A stretch of 43,934 bases of DNA from Phoronis australis (taxonomy: Eukaryota; Phoronida; Phoronidae): positions 913,108-957,041 of the forward strand of contig NMRA01000058.1 of assembly GCA_002633005.1 (NCBI GenBank), written 5' to 3'. Of this stretch, positions 10,701 to 23,483 are shown piece after piece. Each line of letters starts with the position of its first letter. Positions within the stretch are counted from its first letter, which is position 1. Made by a program: the position numbers and the translations under genes. Under the pieces are notes generated by a model. That model did not search any database, had not been told where the DNA came from, and saw only the letters and a list, made by a program, of their open reading frames with translations.

Positions 10701-13700
10701 GTGGGGTAGAGAAATTTCGGAGAAAAAATCCTACTGTAGGGTGGACATAGCAAAGATTGCATCTTATAGCAGGTGGATTACTGCATGGGGCTTAGATGTT
10801 TTCTTTTTTCTTTGCTTACTTTTGATCTGATTGTGATGGATCAAAAGGTTTACGACATGGTCTTGAATCTGGTATCTTGATAATATCATTACTTGATCCT
10901 TTTATAGACATTCAGCAAGACATTTTTCTTGACATTCTGTTGAGTTTACAACCTACCCAGATTTTGCTACAGGATTTTCTGAAAGAGTATCTAGTATTGA
11001 TGTTTTGAAACCAGGCACCTGTGCCAGAAATGCTTCTGTATGAACTTCGGTGTGACTTTCAACTTGGTTCTACAAGAGGCAGTGTGGCTAAGTGGGATAA
11101 GTGTTCGCTTCCTTTGCTCAAGGTCGTGGGTTCAGGTCCCACAGGGGCACACTGCTAGACCCTTGAGTCAGGTCTCTAGCACCTCAGCTCGGTATTAGCT
11201 ATACATTAATTAACCGTAAAAATGATTCGAGGTCATCTGTACCATAGGCCCACATGAGCGGCCTGCGCATATCTGGTACTTCTACCTGACTGCCTGCAAT
11301 ATTATAGTTCTACAACAAGCGCCCCATCCTGTTTCAGTCTTTTGGATATTTTCTGAAAGGCAGAACTTGTGCTTTCCTTCATGAAACTGTTAAACAAGAA
11401 AATTCCCTGGGACCGACAGTATTTAATTGTAGATTATCTCCCTTGGTGCTGGATTTGATTCGTCATTCTTCCGACTCAAACACCTGAATTTGCTGGGTGA
11501 TGCCACATACTTTGAAGTTGATTTTCCCGAGCTTGTCAGGAGAAAGGCAGCGCTGATAGGCCAGAGTGATGACCTGAAGACCCTGATTGGCCAAACTGTC
11601 CCTGGAAGTGCTGAGGCAGGTAATGCTGACAATCTTATGTGTTCATCATGTCTCAGGGGGTATATTTTCATGCACTTGTCCCTTTGCTATTGTTTGCAAG
11701 CTAATTAACTTTGCTATATCTGCTTCTGTACAGAGCAGGCCATGTTAATAATGAAATGGAATTTTCTTGGCGTCTTTACTTTCATCAAGAAGTTCATTTT
11801 GCTGTGTATCATTATACCACTTTTCTGCCATGATGGATGCATGCTATGAATGTAAAAATGAACTGTTACCATTGAAAGAAAGTGAATCTGTATTGTCAGG
11901 ATTTTGTATCAATTTAGAGTTAGAAACAAATATCGGATCCTTGTGCAGTACTTTTGGCTATTTTTAAAATATTTACCTATTTGCTGCCAATTATCTTTTG
12001 ATTTTTGTTTAATTTTTATTGCTTTCACCCAAGTTGGTGAACAGCTTGTACCCATTCTATTCCTCTTGTATAATTCTCTGGTAACCTTTTGAACAGTTGT
12101 GGTACTAAATTATTTCTGCTATTCTTTATAGTGTTGATTATAGTTCAATGAGACTTGGTGATTTTGATGAATTGGTGTTTTGTTATTGAAGATTGGTGTG
12201 AAGTGGATCAATAAAAACCTAAATTTACGCTGAGAAATTTAATTGTTTAGAAATCACTGTAGTTACTTGTTCGCGCATAAATCTATAGCTAAACATGATG
12301 TGCTTGTGTGTCAGTGTCTTGCATTTACTTGAACTTTAACTGCGACTTTTCAGTGATCTCTGGTCATGACTACAAACTAATCGGAGTTGATCTCACACAG
12401 CTAGCTGTTGTGCAGCGATGCCTGAAGGATTGTGGGATAGACTGGCACGCACCCACTCTCTTCCTGTCTGAGGTGGTCATGACGTACATGGCACCTGAAA
12501 GGTTTGTGAAGTGTTTAGTCACGTTCTGGCCTCCGAATCTAATCTTTCGCTTGAACTGAGAGCAGGGCTCAGGTGTTTATCAGGTGGATCTGACTACTGC
12601 TGTGCCTTTTTTACCATTTTCAGCTGCCTTTGTATGTACCCTTAGTGGAACTCCATGAAATTTGACATTTGATATGCTTGTGTGTGTTATGAAGAAAACA
12701 ACAACTGTCCATTTTTGCATAGCTCTGCTACTTTGTCCCCTCCCCCCTCCAGTGGGAGTATTTGTTATTTGAGTACCTGTTTCTGGTGTCTGCCCTTCTG
12801 GTTCAAGGAATTGTTGATGTAGGATTTTCTATTTAGAGAAACCTGAATGATGTTCATTTTTGACAATTTTGATTACTTCTAGCCCCCTAGTATTTTTTAT
12901 TTATTCCTCAAAATCTACCAATTTTGATGAAAAGTGTGAAATTTGACAGATCAGATTTTATACAAGAGAGAGAGTAGTAAGTTTTCCTAACGTTCCGACA
13001 TGAGCTGTGCCCCTTTTGGCAATTTGCTTGCTTCAGTATTCACTTTTAGTGTCTTCCTCTCTCCCTGCAGAATCAACGAGGTGTTCATGACTGTCACAAG
13101 TTATTGGATTGATCTGGCTGCTGCAGTGCCCCCTAGTGGTATTTTTAATTTTCTTCAATGTAATTTCAATATCTGCCAAGTTTAGGATGACTAGCAGTGC
13201 ATCCCATAAGCTTAACTTTGAGTTCACTCACAGGTGTTGCTCGCTGTAGTGGATAGAAATGTTTGTTAAACTGAGCACTATGAATGTAGTGGGTGCATAT
13301 CAACGCTCTGGTTATGGGTAATTGGTTGTTGCTTTGCAGATCATCAGCTGTTATTGAGTGGGCTGCGTCTAGATTTGAGAATGCGATATTCGTCACTTAT
13401 GAACAGGTAACACATTGGATATAAAATGTTTGAATCACTTGAAGTTTACAGACAGTTTTTTTTTTCAAATTAACATTTGATATCTCACATGTGGTTGCTG
13501 TCGGTCAGACCTTGTGAACGAATCTGTTGTGATCATTCCCTGTAGTGTATTATATTTGTGTTTTTTTAAATTAATAGAGATTTGTGGCTTGATCTACATC
13601 AAACTATTATCTTTCTCCACCTTGTTTGTTGAATACTTGGGTCACTAATTTTGTAAAAGGCCTCTTAGTCAACGGCTGTTAAGTAACAGAAAGGTAATTT

Positions 13701-16700
13701 ATTGTTTTTATGAGTTAACATGCTTAACATGTGTCTACGTATGCAGACAGGATTAAAAATTATTTTTCAGCTTCGCCCTGATGATGCCTTTGGACAAGTT
13801 ATGTAAGTGACTTTGATGAATTGTTATGTAGTGTGTAGAGCTTTTTCATTTAAAAACAAAGCTGCAAAGTACCAAATGACATACACGGCTTTAGACTAAA
13901 GACCAGGCTGCTTTTCGTTTTCAAATCTCTGTTACTTAAAGTTTTATAATCGTGTTTACATTTTTCCACATTTAGATATGTGTTTAAGTTCAAACGTTCT
14001 TTAAGTAATACAACAGTATCACAAAGTCTTCACTAACAGTTTCATAAAACTTGGTAGTAGAGTAACCTGTCAATCAATTTGAAGCCCGTCACCATGGGGA
14101 CTGACTTAAGCATAAACTGAAAGATTCCACGCAGCGTCCAATTTGGTGATTCAACACCAGCTCTCCAAATTTGTCCTCAGATTGTTTATGGCAACTTCAG
14201 CCCAACTGGACTCACGCGGCAACTACGACTTCAAATTTCAGATGCTCAATTTGGCATATACTACCTCAAGTTCTATCATTTTCCACCACATTTTCTGCAA
14301 CAATCTAATTGATAATTTTGAACAGTCCCTTCTCACTGAAATATGACTTTTTGCACTCTCTTTTTGAAATAAGATCACAAGGCTCATTGTTCAACGTTGT
14401 GCTTTTATGTTGTCCAATCAGAAATGGGAAATCTGATTTATTTTTACTGGCCAGTCATAGCTTCAGGTTTTATTCATGGTGACAGACTAAAACTGAATGA
14501 GATACTCTTATTGGGAATATGGTAGATCTTTGTTTACTATCAAGCAAAGGTTATGAGGTCGAAATTGGTGCCACACATATATGAATTCTCAAGGATTGTA
14601 AAAAATGTCAAAAATGTTGCAGTTCCACATGATGAAATTTTGGTGGATATCCATGTAGTTTTTCTTCAGTTGTTTTGCAAAAATGGCCTTGGAGAGCGAA
14701 ACGGAAAATGAAACATCCTTTCAAACCCATGGGTGGTTTTTGCGATTGCAGTTAACTGAGCTGCTTTGTATGGGCAACTAGCTAAGCATTTGCTGTGTAA
14801 AAAGCAAAAACAGCATGGTTAAACATGTGACTCAACTGTTGCTCAGTGCTTTGTGTTCATGTTGCTTCTTTTGAATGAAGTCTGATAATAAAAATTTGTC
14901 TGTAGAGTATTTGTAAATACCTTGCTACACATTGAAATGTATCCTTGTCAAAAGTAATCGCCAAGTAACATTTCTATGGGATTACTTGTCTCAGTATGTC
15001 CAGTTTGAAGAAACAATTGAGATATGTCACAAGGAACTTGAATTTCAGGATGAACCATTTTGTGAAGTTGGGATCTCCGCTTAAGGCCATTAAACATTTC
15101 CCAACTGAGAGTGCACAGCGACAAAGATATATCACCAAGGTATCACTTGTATGCTGATTTCTGAGCTTGTTTGCCAAGAGTCCTGTAGTTGCAGTATTCT
15201 GACTCTTAAAAGTTATAAAATTGCACACATTTTGGTTTGAGTAATTTAAAAGAAATACTGTGGTATAAAACTAATTATTTGATGGCTTTTACTTTAAGTG
15301 ATTGACATTCAAGGCGACTTATAAAAGAAAATAGCTAGTAGTAAACAAGCAACTTTGTGAAGTATATAGCTTTCAAGTTCAAGGATTATTGACGTAATGA
15401 TGCAGTGCTCAGGCTTTGTAAACTGAAAAAAGCTTTTTGGCTTAGAGTGATGAATAGATTTTGATTATCAACATTCACTGCTCACCTGAAGACATATTTG
15501 TTGATGTAAAAACAACATTTTGTATTCTTTGTCATGACAGTAAAAGTGTGACTTAACAGTCACAGTTTGAACTCTGGATAGATAGTGAATATTGTACGTT
15601 ATTTCATCATCAGTGTTTGCTATGAATTTCAGGGCTGGACAGATTGTTATACTACAGATATGAATAACTTTTGGTTTTCAAGTCTGAGTAAGGTTGAACG
15701 GGACAGAATATCGATGTTGGAAGTTTTTGATGAATTTGAAGAATGGCACCTGAAATGCTCACATTACATGCTGCTTTGGTCTGTAAAGGGATTGTGTTGT
15801 GAACTTCGACCTCTTTGGTCATGTGACTGGGGTCATGGTTCACCTGTAAATCAAGAGATCTGTGCAATAATAGATGAAGAATGGACATTACCCAAAATAA
15901 GCCAAGTGTTGTCCCAGTGTTCTGTAAGCGATGCCTTGCCAAGTAAAGCCAGTTTGAAGCGGTTTGGTCTGGCTAGCTGTGTGCTTGTGGAAGAGAATAT
16001 ACTTCTGGTGCATGGAGGCTTTGGTGATGAACAAGGACAGCATAAACGCATAAATACAGTGTCTGTCATTTCACTGACACCTCTATCAGTGCAGGGTCAC
16101 TATGTGTGTAAGAATTTGGACAGTCGAATGTTCCACACAATGACGCCTATTGGTGACGGCAAAGTGATCGTTATAGGTGGACGACAATCTCCGAAGAAAC
16201 CTTGCCCAGACATTCTATTACTAGATATGGGTTCAGTAAGGACTCGAAGTAGCTTAACAAAGAACACAAATCAAAATGTCAATGAAACAGACTCAACAAA
16301 CTCAGGTGATGATTGTCATGCTCGGCCTGCTTCTGTGACATTTGCTGATGATGACTTGAAGTGCTCCCTGTTTGTAGCAGATCATGTAAATAGTGCTGCG
16401 AGTCAATTGGCATCTTTGGTGAATGAGTCTTGTAGTGGGAAAAACAAAAATACAAAGCTGGGCTCTGAAGCAGAAGGAAACAGTATGGTGCACTTGCCGT
16501 CTGCCAGATGGCGTCACACGGCAACTTTAATCAGAAGAAATGGTGTGTGTACATTTATGGTTTTTGTTTTATATAAATGTTAGACAAGTCATGACAAAGA
16601 TGAGGCTTTTCATTTTTGCTTCTTTTCCCATCGTTCTCCATTTTGGCTAGACTGGAGGAATGTTTGTTAAAGTTAATATTTTGGTCCATTGTCATCATTA

Positions 16701-19700
16701 TTTGTTTAGGATCTTCACAACCTGTTTTGATTGGCAGAAACTTGTTCAGTTTTCGTCGCAACGAATTTGCCTTACTTGTGTCGAGTTCGAGTTCAAAAAC
16801 TAGTGCAACAAGTTAAAACTTTTTGCAGAATGATCATTGTTCAAGAAAATTAGGACTCTGTGGACGTTTGACATCTGTATCGTGCACTGATTCCAGGACT
16901 TTACTTTATTCCACAGTGTGGATTTTGGACATGGACTATTCAACCTGTGGGTGACGTTTGTGGACTTTAGAGTTTAAGCAGCTATCGTACTAGCCAATAC
17001 TGGAAAATGGGCCTGGACTAACAAGTTATCCGACAGCTATAGGGTTGCATTATGATACAAAAACGTCCACATTACTTTCATCTTCTTTTACCTTGACTGA
17101 TGTGTCTTGCATCTGGCTAGCCTTTGTGATCATTATCCACTTTTTTCATTGAAAAGTTAGAGATTTCCCCCTCTCAGTATAAATGGCAACACTCAAGTCT
17201 GCTGTTTCCCCTCCATTCAGGCCCCACTCTCACTTTGGTGGAAAACATGCCTGTGTCTTGAGCAAGGGAATTTTCTTCTGTGGAGCAAAATTGGGGAAAC
17301 CCTACTGATTTACTGACTTGTAGCAGGTTCTAACCTTGAGAGGAATTCTTGGTCGTTCTGGTCTAGTCAGGGAATTTCACATGAATTCTAAATATATTTC
17401 GACCCGAAATCAAGGCATGAAATGCTCTGGCTTTATATTTTTCATTTGCCTTTTGTTTCTCCAGGGAAGCATTACATTGTGGTGTTTGGAGGTAGGACTA
17501 CCTCTGAGACTGCTACCAGTGACTGTTTTATACTAGATGTGGAAGCCAAGAGTTGGAGCATGGTGAGTCATGTGGAAAATTTTCAGCATTAATTCTTATT
17601 TCCAGTAAGAAAGTTACACATTTTGAAAAAATTTTCCAAAGGCACATAGAAAGCACCCATTGTTGTTAGAGCTGGTAACAGACGTGATGTAGTCCACATT
17701 TCTGCCTTGGTATATCTTTCTTCTGGTGAGTTAAACTGATTAGGAAATTTCATTTCTCTGTATCCTTTTTATGCACTTTACAGTAAAAATTCTCCAATTT
17801 GAGTCTCCAAAATTTGGGACATTATTATCTGTATCTCCTATAAAACCCCTTGCATGATGAGAAGACCATGGCTGACATTGATTTTTGGACGGATCTGATA
17901 CCTGTGGCATCTCTTTGTGGTGATTTTGTAGTTTTTGTGACCTTGGCTATGCTGCAAAGCAAAAATGACATCACATTGTCAAGCGCCACGTTGTTATTGT
18001 TGAACAATGCAACTGACATCACACAACAATCAAACTTATCCAGCGGATAATTTTGAAGTTTTATGCAACCCAACCCAGATGGATGGATTCGACTACTGCT
18101 GTGCCTTCTAATGGCAATTTGTTTTTTTACATCTACCTCTGTATATTTGGAGACCCTTGGTGGATTTTAAATAAACAGTTTAGTAATAGAGAGACACCGA
18201 CGTTTTTCCAATTTCAGATGGGTTTGAGGTATTTTGCGCCATCTAATGGCCATTTTTATGATATTAAGAAACACCTTCAGAAGCACACCATTTGCATTGC
18301 AGTCGTGGGCACATTTCCTACACTGCGTTGCTCTTGTTATATCAGGGCATAGTTAATTGAGGCTGTAACAGATGGGCTTAGTGCAACTGTACTTAAGTAA
18401 TTTATCAGAGTTCAGCAGGAGTCCAAATATTTAGTTGATATTTTACTAAATACAATAGGCAATACTGGACTGCATAGAAAGTTGGGTCTTACCTACTGCC
18501 TCAACTCTGATTGCTGCTTACACTAATGTCAAATGTCTTGCTTCAGATTAGCTCTCCAAGTAACCTCATTGAAGCCAGACATTCTCACACTGCCAACAAC
18601 TGGGAGGACAATGTACTGGTGTGTGGTGGTTTGACATCTGACCTCCGTCCACTGAATTCCATCTTCATGCTGGACACAATCGAATGGGTGTGGAAGAGAA
18701 TGAAATTTCGCTCTGGGTCATTAATCCCAAGGTAAATAGTTGTTGTTGCCATTCTTTTATATTTATTTATTACAAATACAAAAACTGATACCATTACTGT
18801 GTGCAAACAAAAGATCAGTTACTGAGTATTATAGAAAGGCTTTTAAAGAAAGTAGATTGCTTTCTGGCATCAGGTCAAATTTCTGGTTCACTTCCATCTG
18901 AGACACATTCCCAAACCTACCCATTTAAGTCATTATAATTGTGTTTATTTGTCTCATTAAGTGGCAAATCTCTTACACTTGCATTTCCAGTGACAAACAA
19001 ATGTTGGTGATGCATATAGCAAAAAGTGTTGTCACTAAACATGTTAAAAATTATTACATGTTGGTGGATTGTTATGAAACTTTCAGTGTAAGATGTACTC
19101 ACATTGTTACATTTTGGTGGATTGTTATGAAACTTTCAGTGTAAGATGTACTCACATTGTTACATGTAGGTGGATTGTTATGAAACTTTCAGTGTAAGAT
19201 GTACTCACATTGTTAGATGTAGGTGGATTGTTATGAAACTTTCAGTGTAAGATGTACTCACATTGTTACATGTAGGTGGATTGTTATGAAACTTTCAGTG
19301 TAAGATGTACTCACATTGTTACATGTAAGTGGATTGTTATGAAACTTTCAGTGTAAGATGTACTCACATTGTTACATGTAGGTGGATTGTTATGAAACTT
19401 TCAGTGTAAGATGTACTCACATTGTTACATGTAGGTGGATTGTTATAAAACTCACTGTAAAATGTACTCACACTGTTTTGTGATATTCTAAAATTATGAC
19501 ATCATACATGTACGTTGACACAGGTATTAGTCAGGTAGAATATTCAAGACTTTAGGTGAAAAAACAAGATCTTGTTTTATAACTAGACCCTATTGGTTGT
19601 TGCAGGTATTCCCACACTGCGCATGTCTTCAATAATCAACTGTTGATTGTTGGTGGCGTAACAATTATTCCCAACACAGTGCCTGGTTTGGCTGTCGTCG

Positions 19701-20105
19701 ACCTTAACACTTGGAGTGTACTAGAATACTGTATACCAGTAAGTTACAATGAAATTACACAGTCACTTTGGCCAGACTCTGTTTTTGGCTTTATTTGCTC
19801 TACTATCTAACTTAGATGGACCCATATTGATCTTTCTGCAGGTTATAACAAAAGCTTTAAAGAATTAAAACGTTATAGCTTATAAAGTATAAGGCATAAA
19901 TTAGCAGTTCAACATTTTGTTTCTTTATGTAAACTGTCCTCTGTTACAGGCTCATATTCCACGATATCCCATAATGCTGCACAATCACACAAGTCATGTG
20001 ATTGGAGACCAGCTGTGCATTGTGGGTGGTGGTGGCAACTGCTTTTCCTTTGGAACGCACCTCAACAGGACACCATTACTTATCAACATCAGTGAATTTT
20101 TGTGA
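7732..20105 (+). CDS. LCMT2: tRNA wybutosine-synthesizing protein 4 (LCMT2/TYW4), 13 exons, complete
   Basis: SAM-dependent enzyme that completes wybutosine at G37 of tRNA-Phe by carboxyl methylation and methoxycarbonylation. Exons: 7732-7794, 9966-10090, 10477-10552, 11433-11619, 12354-12501, 13340-13406, 13771-13802 (32 nt), 15049-15139, 15633-16542, 17465-17562, 18547-18731, 19606-19738 and 19950-20105 (TGA). All have GT-AG borders, consistent phase and sum to 756 residues; human is about 686. The leucine carboxyl methyltransferase domain comes first: NDSS near residue 26, SLGAGFDS at 91-98 (SAM motif I), EVDFP at 116-120, GVDL at 161-164, SEVVMTY at 189-195 and [11 protein letters not shown] at 295-305. 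Kelch-type repeats follow (HGGFG, VIGGR, VFGGR, VCGGL, IVGGV). The protein ends with the family signature [10 protein letters not shown] at 731-740. A Ser/Thr/Asn-rich insert in exon 9 accounts for most of the extra length. The start was chosen because exon 1 splices in phase to the conserved VQGTNDSS. Confidence 0.94.
7864..8022 (-). repeat. tRNA-derived SINE, copy A (LCMT2 intron 1)
   Basis: Read on the minus strand, it has a tRNA-like head: an A box within TGAATGGTTAGCA (complement of 7925-7937) and a B box GGTTCGATTCC (complement of 7897-7907). The flanks include the conserved stretch around ggatcat...ttcaccggaagcacatc. The middle is too short for an intact tRNA, so it is a Pol III-type SINE head and not a tRNA gene. 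Ends are approximate. Confidence 0.72.
8251..8395 (-). repeat. tRNA-derived SINE, copy B (LCMT2 intron 1)
   Basis: Same family and orientation as the copy at 7864-8022. The A box is the complement of 8319-8331. The B box is degenerate (GGTTTGGTTCC, complement of 8282-8292). Beside the head is a near-perfect palindrome, cagctaatag gcaattgcccattagctg, at about 8330-8357. The shared flank ttcaccggaagcacatcaac supports one element family. Ends are approximate. Confidence 0.7.
8766..8925 (-). repeat. tRNA-derived SINE, copy C, most diverged (LCMT2 intron 1)
   Basis: Third copy, same orientation. The B-box-like GGCTCGATTCC is the complement of 8794-8804 and the A-box-like TGAATGGTTAACA the complement of 8833-8845. 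The shared 3' flank (ttcacggaggcacgtc) is still recognisable. Substitutions suggest it is the oldest of the three. Three copies in about 1 kb could be independent insertions or local duplication. Confidence 0.62.
11076..11306 (+). mobile_element. tRNA-derived SINE with target-site duplication (LCMT2 intron 3)
   Basis: A 231-bp element bounded by identical 9-bp direct repeats GTTCTACAA at 11067-11075 and 11307-11315. It has an A box TGGCTAAGTGG at 11085-11095 and a B box GGTTCAGGTCC at 11129-11139, with a 5-bp T-stem (GTGGG/CCCAC) and matching outer stem GCAGTGT/ACACTGC. The head resembles a tRNA pseudogene, followed by about 150 bp of unrelated body. No poly(A) tail is seen. The direct repeats indicate insertion by retrotransposition, presumably using LINE machinery. 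Confidence 0.82.
12560..13170. repeat. Dispersed repeat fragments in LCMT2 intron 5
   Basis: Segments near 12583-12620 (tctgactactgctgtgcc) and 13105-13145 (ctggctgctgcagtgccccctagtgg) match each other and a third segment at 18085-18120 (cgactactgctgtgccttc). The core around tgctgtgcc followed by ctagtgg/taatggc resembles the family at 38000-38900, where ggccacta occurs. These look like decayed copies of one repeat. They are noncoding. Confidence 0.45.
19064..19487. repeat. 53-bp minisatellite, eight copies (LCMT2 intron 11)
   Basis: The word gtggattgttatgaaact recurs with an exact 53-bp period at 19064, 19117, 19170, 19223, 19276, 19329 and 19382, with a degenerate last unit (gtggattgttataaaact) at 19435. 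Inner copies differ by only a few bases, so the array expanded or homogenised recently. It lies between exons 11 and 12 and does not touch a splice site. Because 53 is not divisible by three, no continuous frame is created. Confidence 0.93.
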
Positions 20106-20481
20106 CAGATGAGATAAAGAACTGTGGACAATTACCACCATTATCACAAGTGTACATAACATACACTTTAGGGTGTAGGGACTTGCTGTTAGTGTACGCG
20201 TTTGACAATAGAAAAATGGTGATGACAAATGACAAAATGGTGCATTTTATTATTTTTCTAAACACTGCTCAAACTTGACAGGTCAAGCAACATCTGAAAT
20301 ATCACCACAGGCCAATTACCGAAGACTCCGCACTAGTTGGTTCCCACTTTGTCTGCTACGAAGATGTCAAAACATGTTGTCTGGTTACGTCTGTTGTGGT
20401 TTTGTTTGGCTCACTTGCCCAAAGAGCCTGGATCGATACACAAAAATGCGACTAATGGCTATTGCCATGCTCTAATTATTG

Positions 20482-20732
20482 CTACAGTAGGAGCCAAAAG
20501 TATGGACAAAATGACCCAGAATTCCCGGTTATGAGGGCTTGGTGGAAGCCAAACTCATCTTCAGAGTAGTCTTCCCTCATGACCGAGAATGAAAAGTATT
20601 TAACAGTAGCAAATTTGCAATTAGAATCTTTCCACCTGATTAGTTATTACCAATCATTTTCTATTTTAACAGATTTGCCGTCATGACAGCGAAAATGGTA
20701 TTTTGTCCTATTCCTTTTGTCTTGTAGTGTAC
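20482..20732. mobile_element. Short inverted-repeat element (MITE-like)
   Basis: The left end (ctacagtaggagccaaaag...ggacaaaat, 20482-20512) is an imperfect inverse of the right end (attttgtcc...ccttttgtcttgtagtg, 20700-20732). The segment is 251 bp and noncoding. Related right-end sequence is found near 2640-2715 and 10270, so this is a dispersed family. A target-site duplication was not clear. Confidence 0.55.
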
Positions 20733-22387
20733 ATCAGTGACCCAAACAGGTAAAAAGGCACATGAGATTTGGACTGATAACAAGCGCCATCTCATCCAGA
20801 CCTATTCACAATAATTGGTGACAATTCTGAAAAATCACAGTTCTTCAAAGAAGAACCAAAGCATTAGGGAGCACATTCAGTAAACCAACATTAAAATTCA
20901 AACTACATGCGTTACGATTCATAGCTGATGTATTGACTAAATCGAGCAGTTTGCATGTACTATAATTTATATAAGGCATTCACAAAAACTACGGTTGTTT
21001 AGTCGAGATTCGGGGAGATTTCTGTTAGGTTTGAGACACAGCTTAGCTCATACAGACGAAAAAAGCGTTACATCTTGTGATATCAGGCATCAAAAGTGAT
21101 AATTTAATATGCTTTTGATAACTGGGGTTGATTTCTCCTGCTTTCTTTACTCGTAAATTTATCCGATAAGGTTGGCAAGAGTTTCCTTGGCAACTGTGGC
21201 AGTGACTGTCTCTCACCTATGCAACCTAATTGTTAAATACCGCATGTGAAATACGAAATTTAATCACTTATGCTACTGCCATTTTCCTGATTTTTTCACA
21301 AATACTTTTAGTTAGCATTGATTTCAACTTACTACCTAAAGTTTCAAAAGATTTACTAGAACGGTTGTTACCAAACTCCTTTTTTGTGCCCATTCACGGT
21401 TCCATTGATTTGCGCAACATGTTACGTGACAGTTCTTGGTGAGCCGATTCGCGGTTGTCTTGCATCAAAACTCTCAATATGACCATTGATGTCTGGTGGA
21501 GAAGTCGAAAACGAGGACATTTCATCTGATTTTTAGTCGAGCGGATTTGTGTTCGTATTGCAATATTTCGTAAAAATTATCCAAGTCGGTGGCGCTCGAT
21601 TATCTTCACCAAATTTGTCCATTCCATTTTTTAACAATTCTGGACTTGGGCTGTGACCCTTAGTGATTTAAATTCTATAGTTTAGTATTCTGATTTCACT
21701 TAAGGTATTCACTTCTTTGTACTCCAAGTCCCTTGAGGAATGGTCATAGCAAATGGGTTTCTGTTAGGTTAGACTGCACCACTGTCTCAACTGGACTGAG
21801 TACAGCGGTAGTCATTACATAGGCCGTCCATACGCCGGACGTTTTTCGGCGAATTGTACCATATACTGATAAAATCATTAAAGTCATGTTGCTATAAGTA
21901 TCTTTCGCGCATACAAGCGCCTCTTACGAGGCCGTTGTTGTCTTAGGCCTGGGAACCAATAAGGTTCCTAGATTTAGCTAGCAATACATTATACCTCTTC
22001 CCAGCTCGAACAAATACACCCACGATCAAACTTTTTTTCAAAAAATCCTTTATCCAGTTTCCCAAAATTAATCGGCAACTGGTCATATTTACAGTGCTCT
22101 CACAAGGGGATATCCCCTGGGGTATGGAGGGACTATGGGATGACCACAGTCTCTAATGGGGTCAGTTGAGACGGTAGTATTGTCTGTATTAAGGCGAACA
22201 TGACTGGCGGTGATGATTGGATGAATAGAACTGATGCAGTGTTCCCTAGACGCAATATGTGCTGATGTAACTTGCCTCAAACGTGACTTTCCTATAAAAC
22301 AATACCAATTGAGCCTTTTTGTTAGTCTCCTAGCCTTCATCGTTTAATCAACTAGGTGGTATTACAATTCATTCTGGAAGGGCTCAG

Positions 22388-22470
22388 TAAACTATTTACC
22401 TGCCTACCTACCTACCTATCCGAGATAGGTCAGAACAGAACGTGAATATCTATCTATGTATCTATCTATC
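22388..22470. repeat. Tetranucleotide microsatellites (CCTA)n and (ATCT)n
   Basis: Short runs of cctacctacctacctat near 22390-22410 and atctatctatgtatctatctatctc near 22445-22470, separated by unique sequence. Simple-sequence repeats in the intergenic region. Confidence 0.8.
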
Positions 22471-23483
22471 TCCTCGCTTTGGCTTATCGATCGTGTTCAT
22501 TTCATTTTTAGTTTCCCATATTCAGATAACGAGTTTTTTCTAAATAGTTCAAGTTCAGTTCCGCGGACGACGTTGTTAGAATGAAAAAAGTGTGATAAAG
22601 GTTTGTTTTCCGTAGATGGTGAAATGAAACTATTTAGTTTGGGAATATTTTCAAGTGCTTTTCAAATTGTCGCCTTTGTTTCATTTCCTGATGATCGCTG
22701 TTGCATATTTGCTTCATTTTTTACCTAAACACATTGGAAAGTAAAATTAAATGTTCAACTTATTTGTCGAAACGTTAGTGTAATCAATGAAAAAAAAAAA
22801 TAATTAGATTGCCAAAACAAATCTTGAAAATCGTGAGATAGTTTACGCGAACGTTTCTTGAAGTACAAAAAAACTAGGCTACAAACGTAGACGTATAGTA
22901 CCGATATTTTCCTGGTATAAAGCAAGTTCCTCAACTCTTGTAAAGCCATTTCTTAAAAACTTCTGACTTGAGTGTATCATTGTGAGATTTGTCCACTTAT
23001 GTTAGCGTCCACCAGTAGCGAGTTCGGGTGTGACCACGCACACACACACCTTTAATACGCTATGGTCGACTACATTTTGCAATTTACAGGCTAGTACAGA
23101 AAAACGTGAAATGTTTACTAAATGCATAGGATCGACAATTATGTTTTCGGCAGTAACTCTAGTTGGTGCAACTATTCACCTAAAAGTTCCGAATAAAATA
23201 TGTTTTAAGGCCACTGTTTTTGCAAGGTGGCTCCCCTATTTTTTGCGTGGACCCTAAGTTGTAGATTAACATAGCTTAATGGATAAGTCGGCTCTGAGTG
23301 CATTGTGTTCAGGTTTATTAAGAAAACACCAGTGTCGTTTGCGAAAAGGAGTAGTGTGGACTTGTCTAAAATGTCTAGCTACGCTCCCAAATGTGAAAAA
23401 CTAGTGTGGGTCACATAAATTTGCTTGTTTGATTAATTCAAAAGTATTAAAGTGCAGCCTTACAAAACACAAAATAAATTAAG

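Noticed and set aside
11076-11160. tRNA gene with A and B boxes
   Set aside because: The arm spacing does not give a standard cloverleaf, and the segment is the head of a longer element bounded by target-site duplications.
19062-19487. CRISPR-like array of evenly spaced repeats
   Set aside because: The repeat unit is contiguous with no unique spacers, and the setting is an animal intron; it is a minisatellite.
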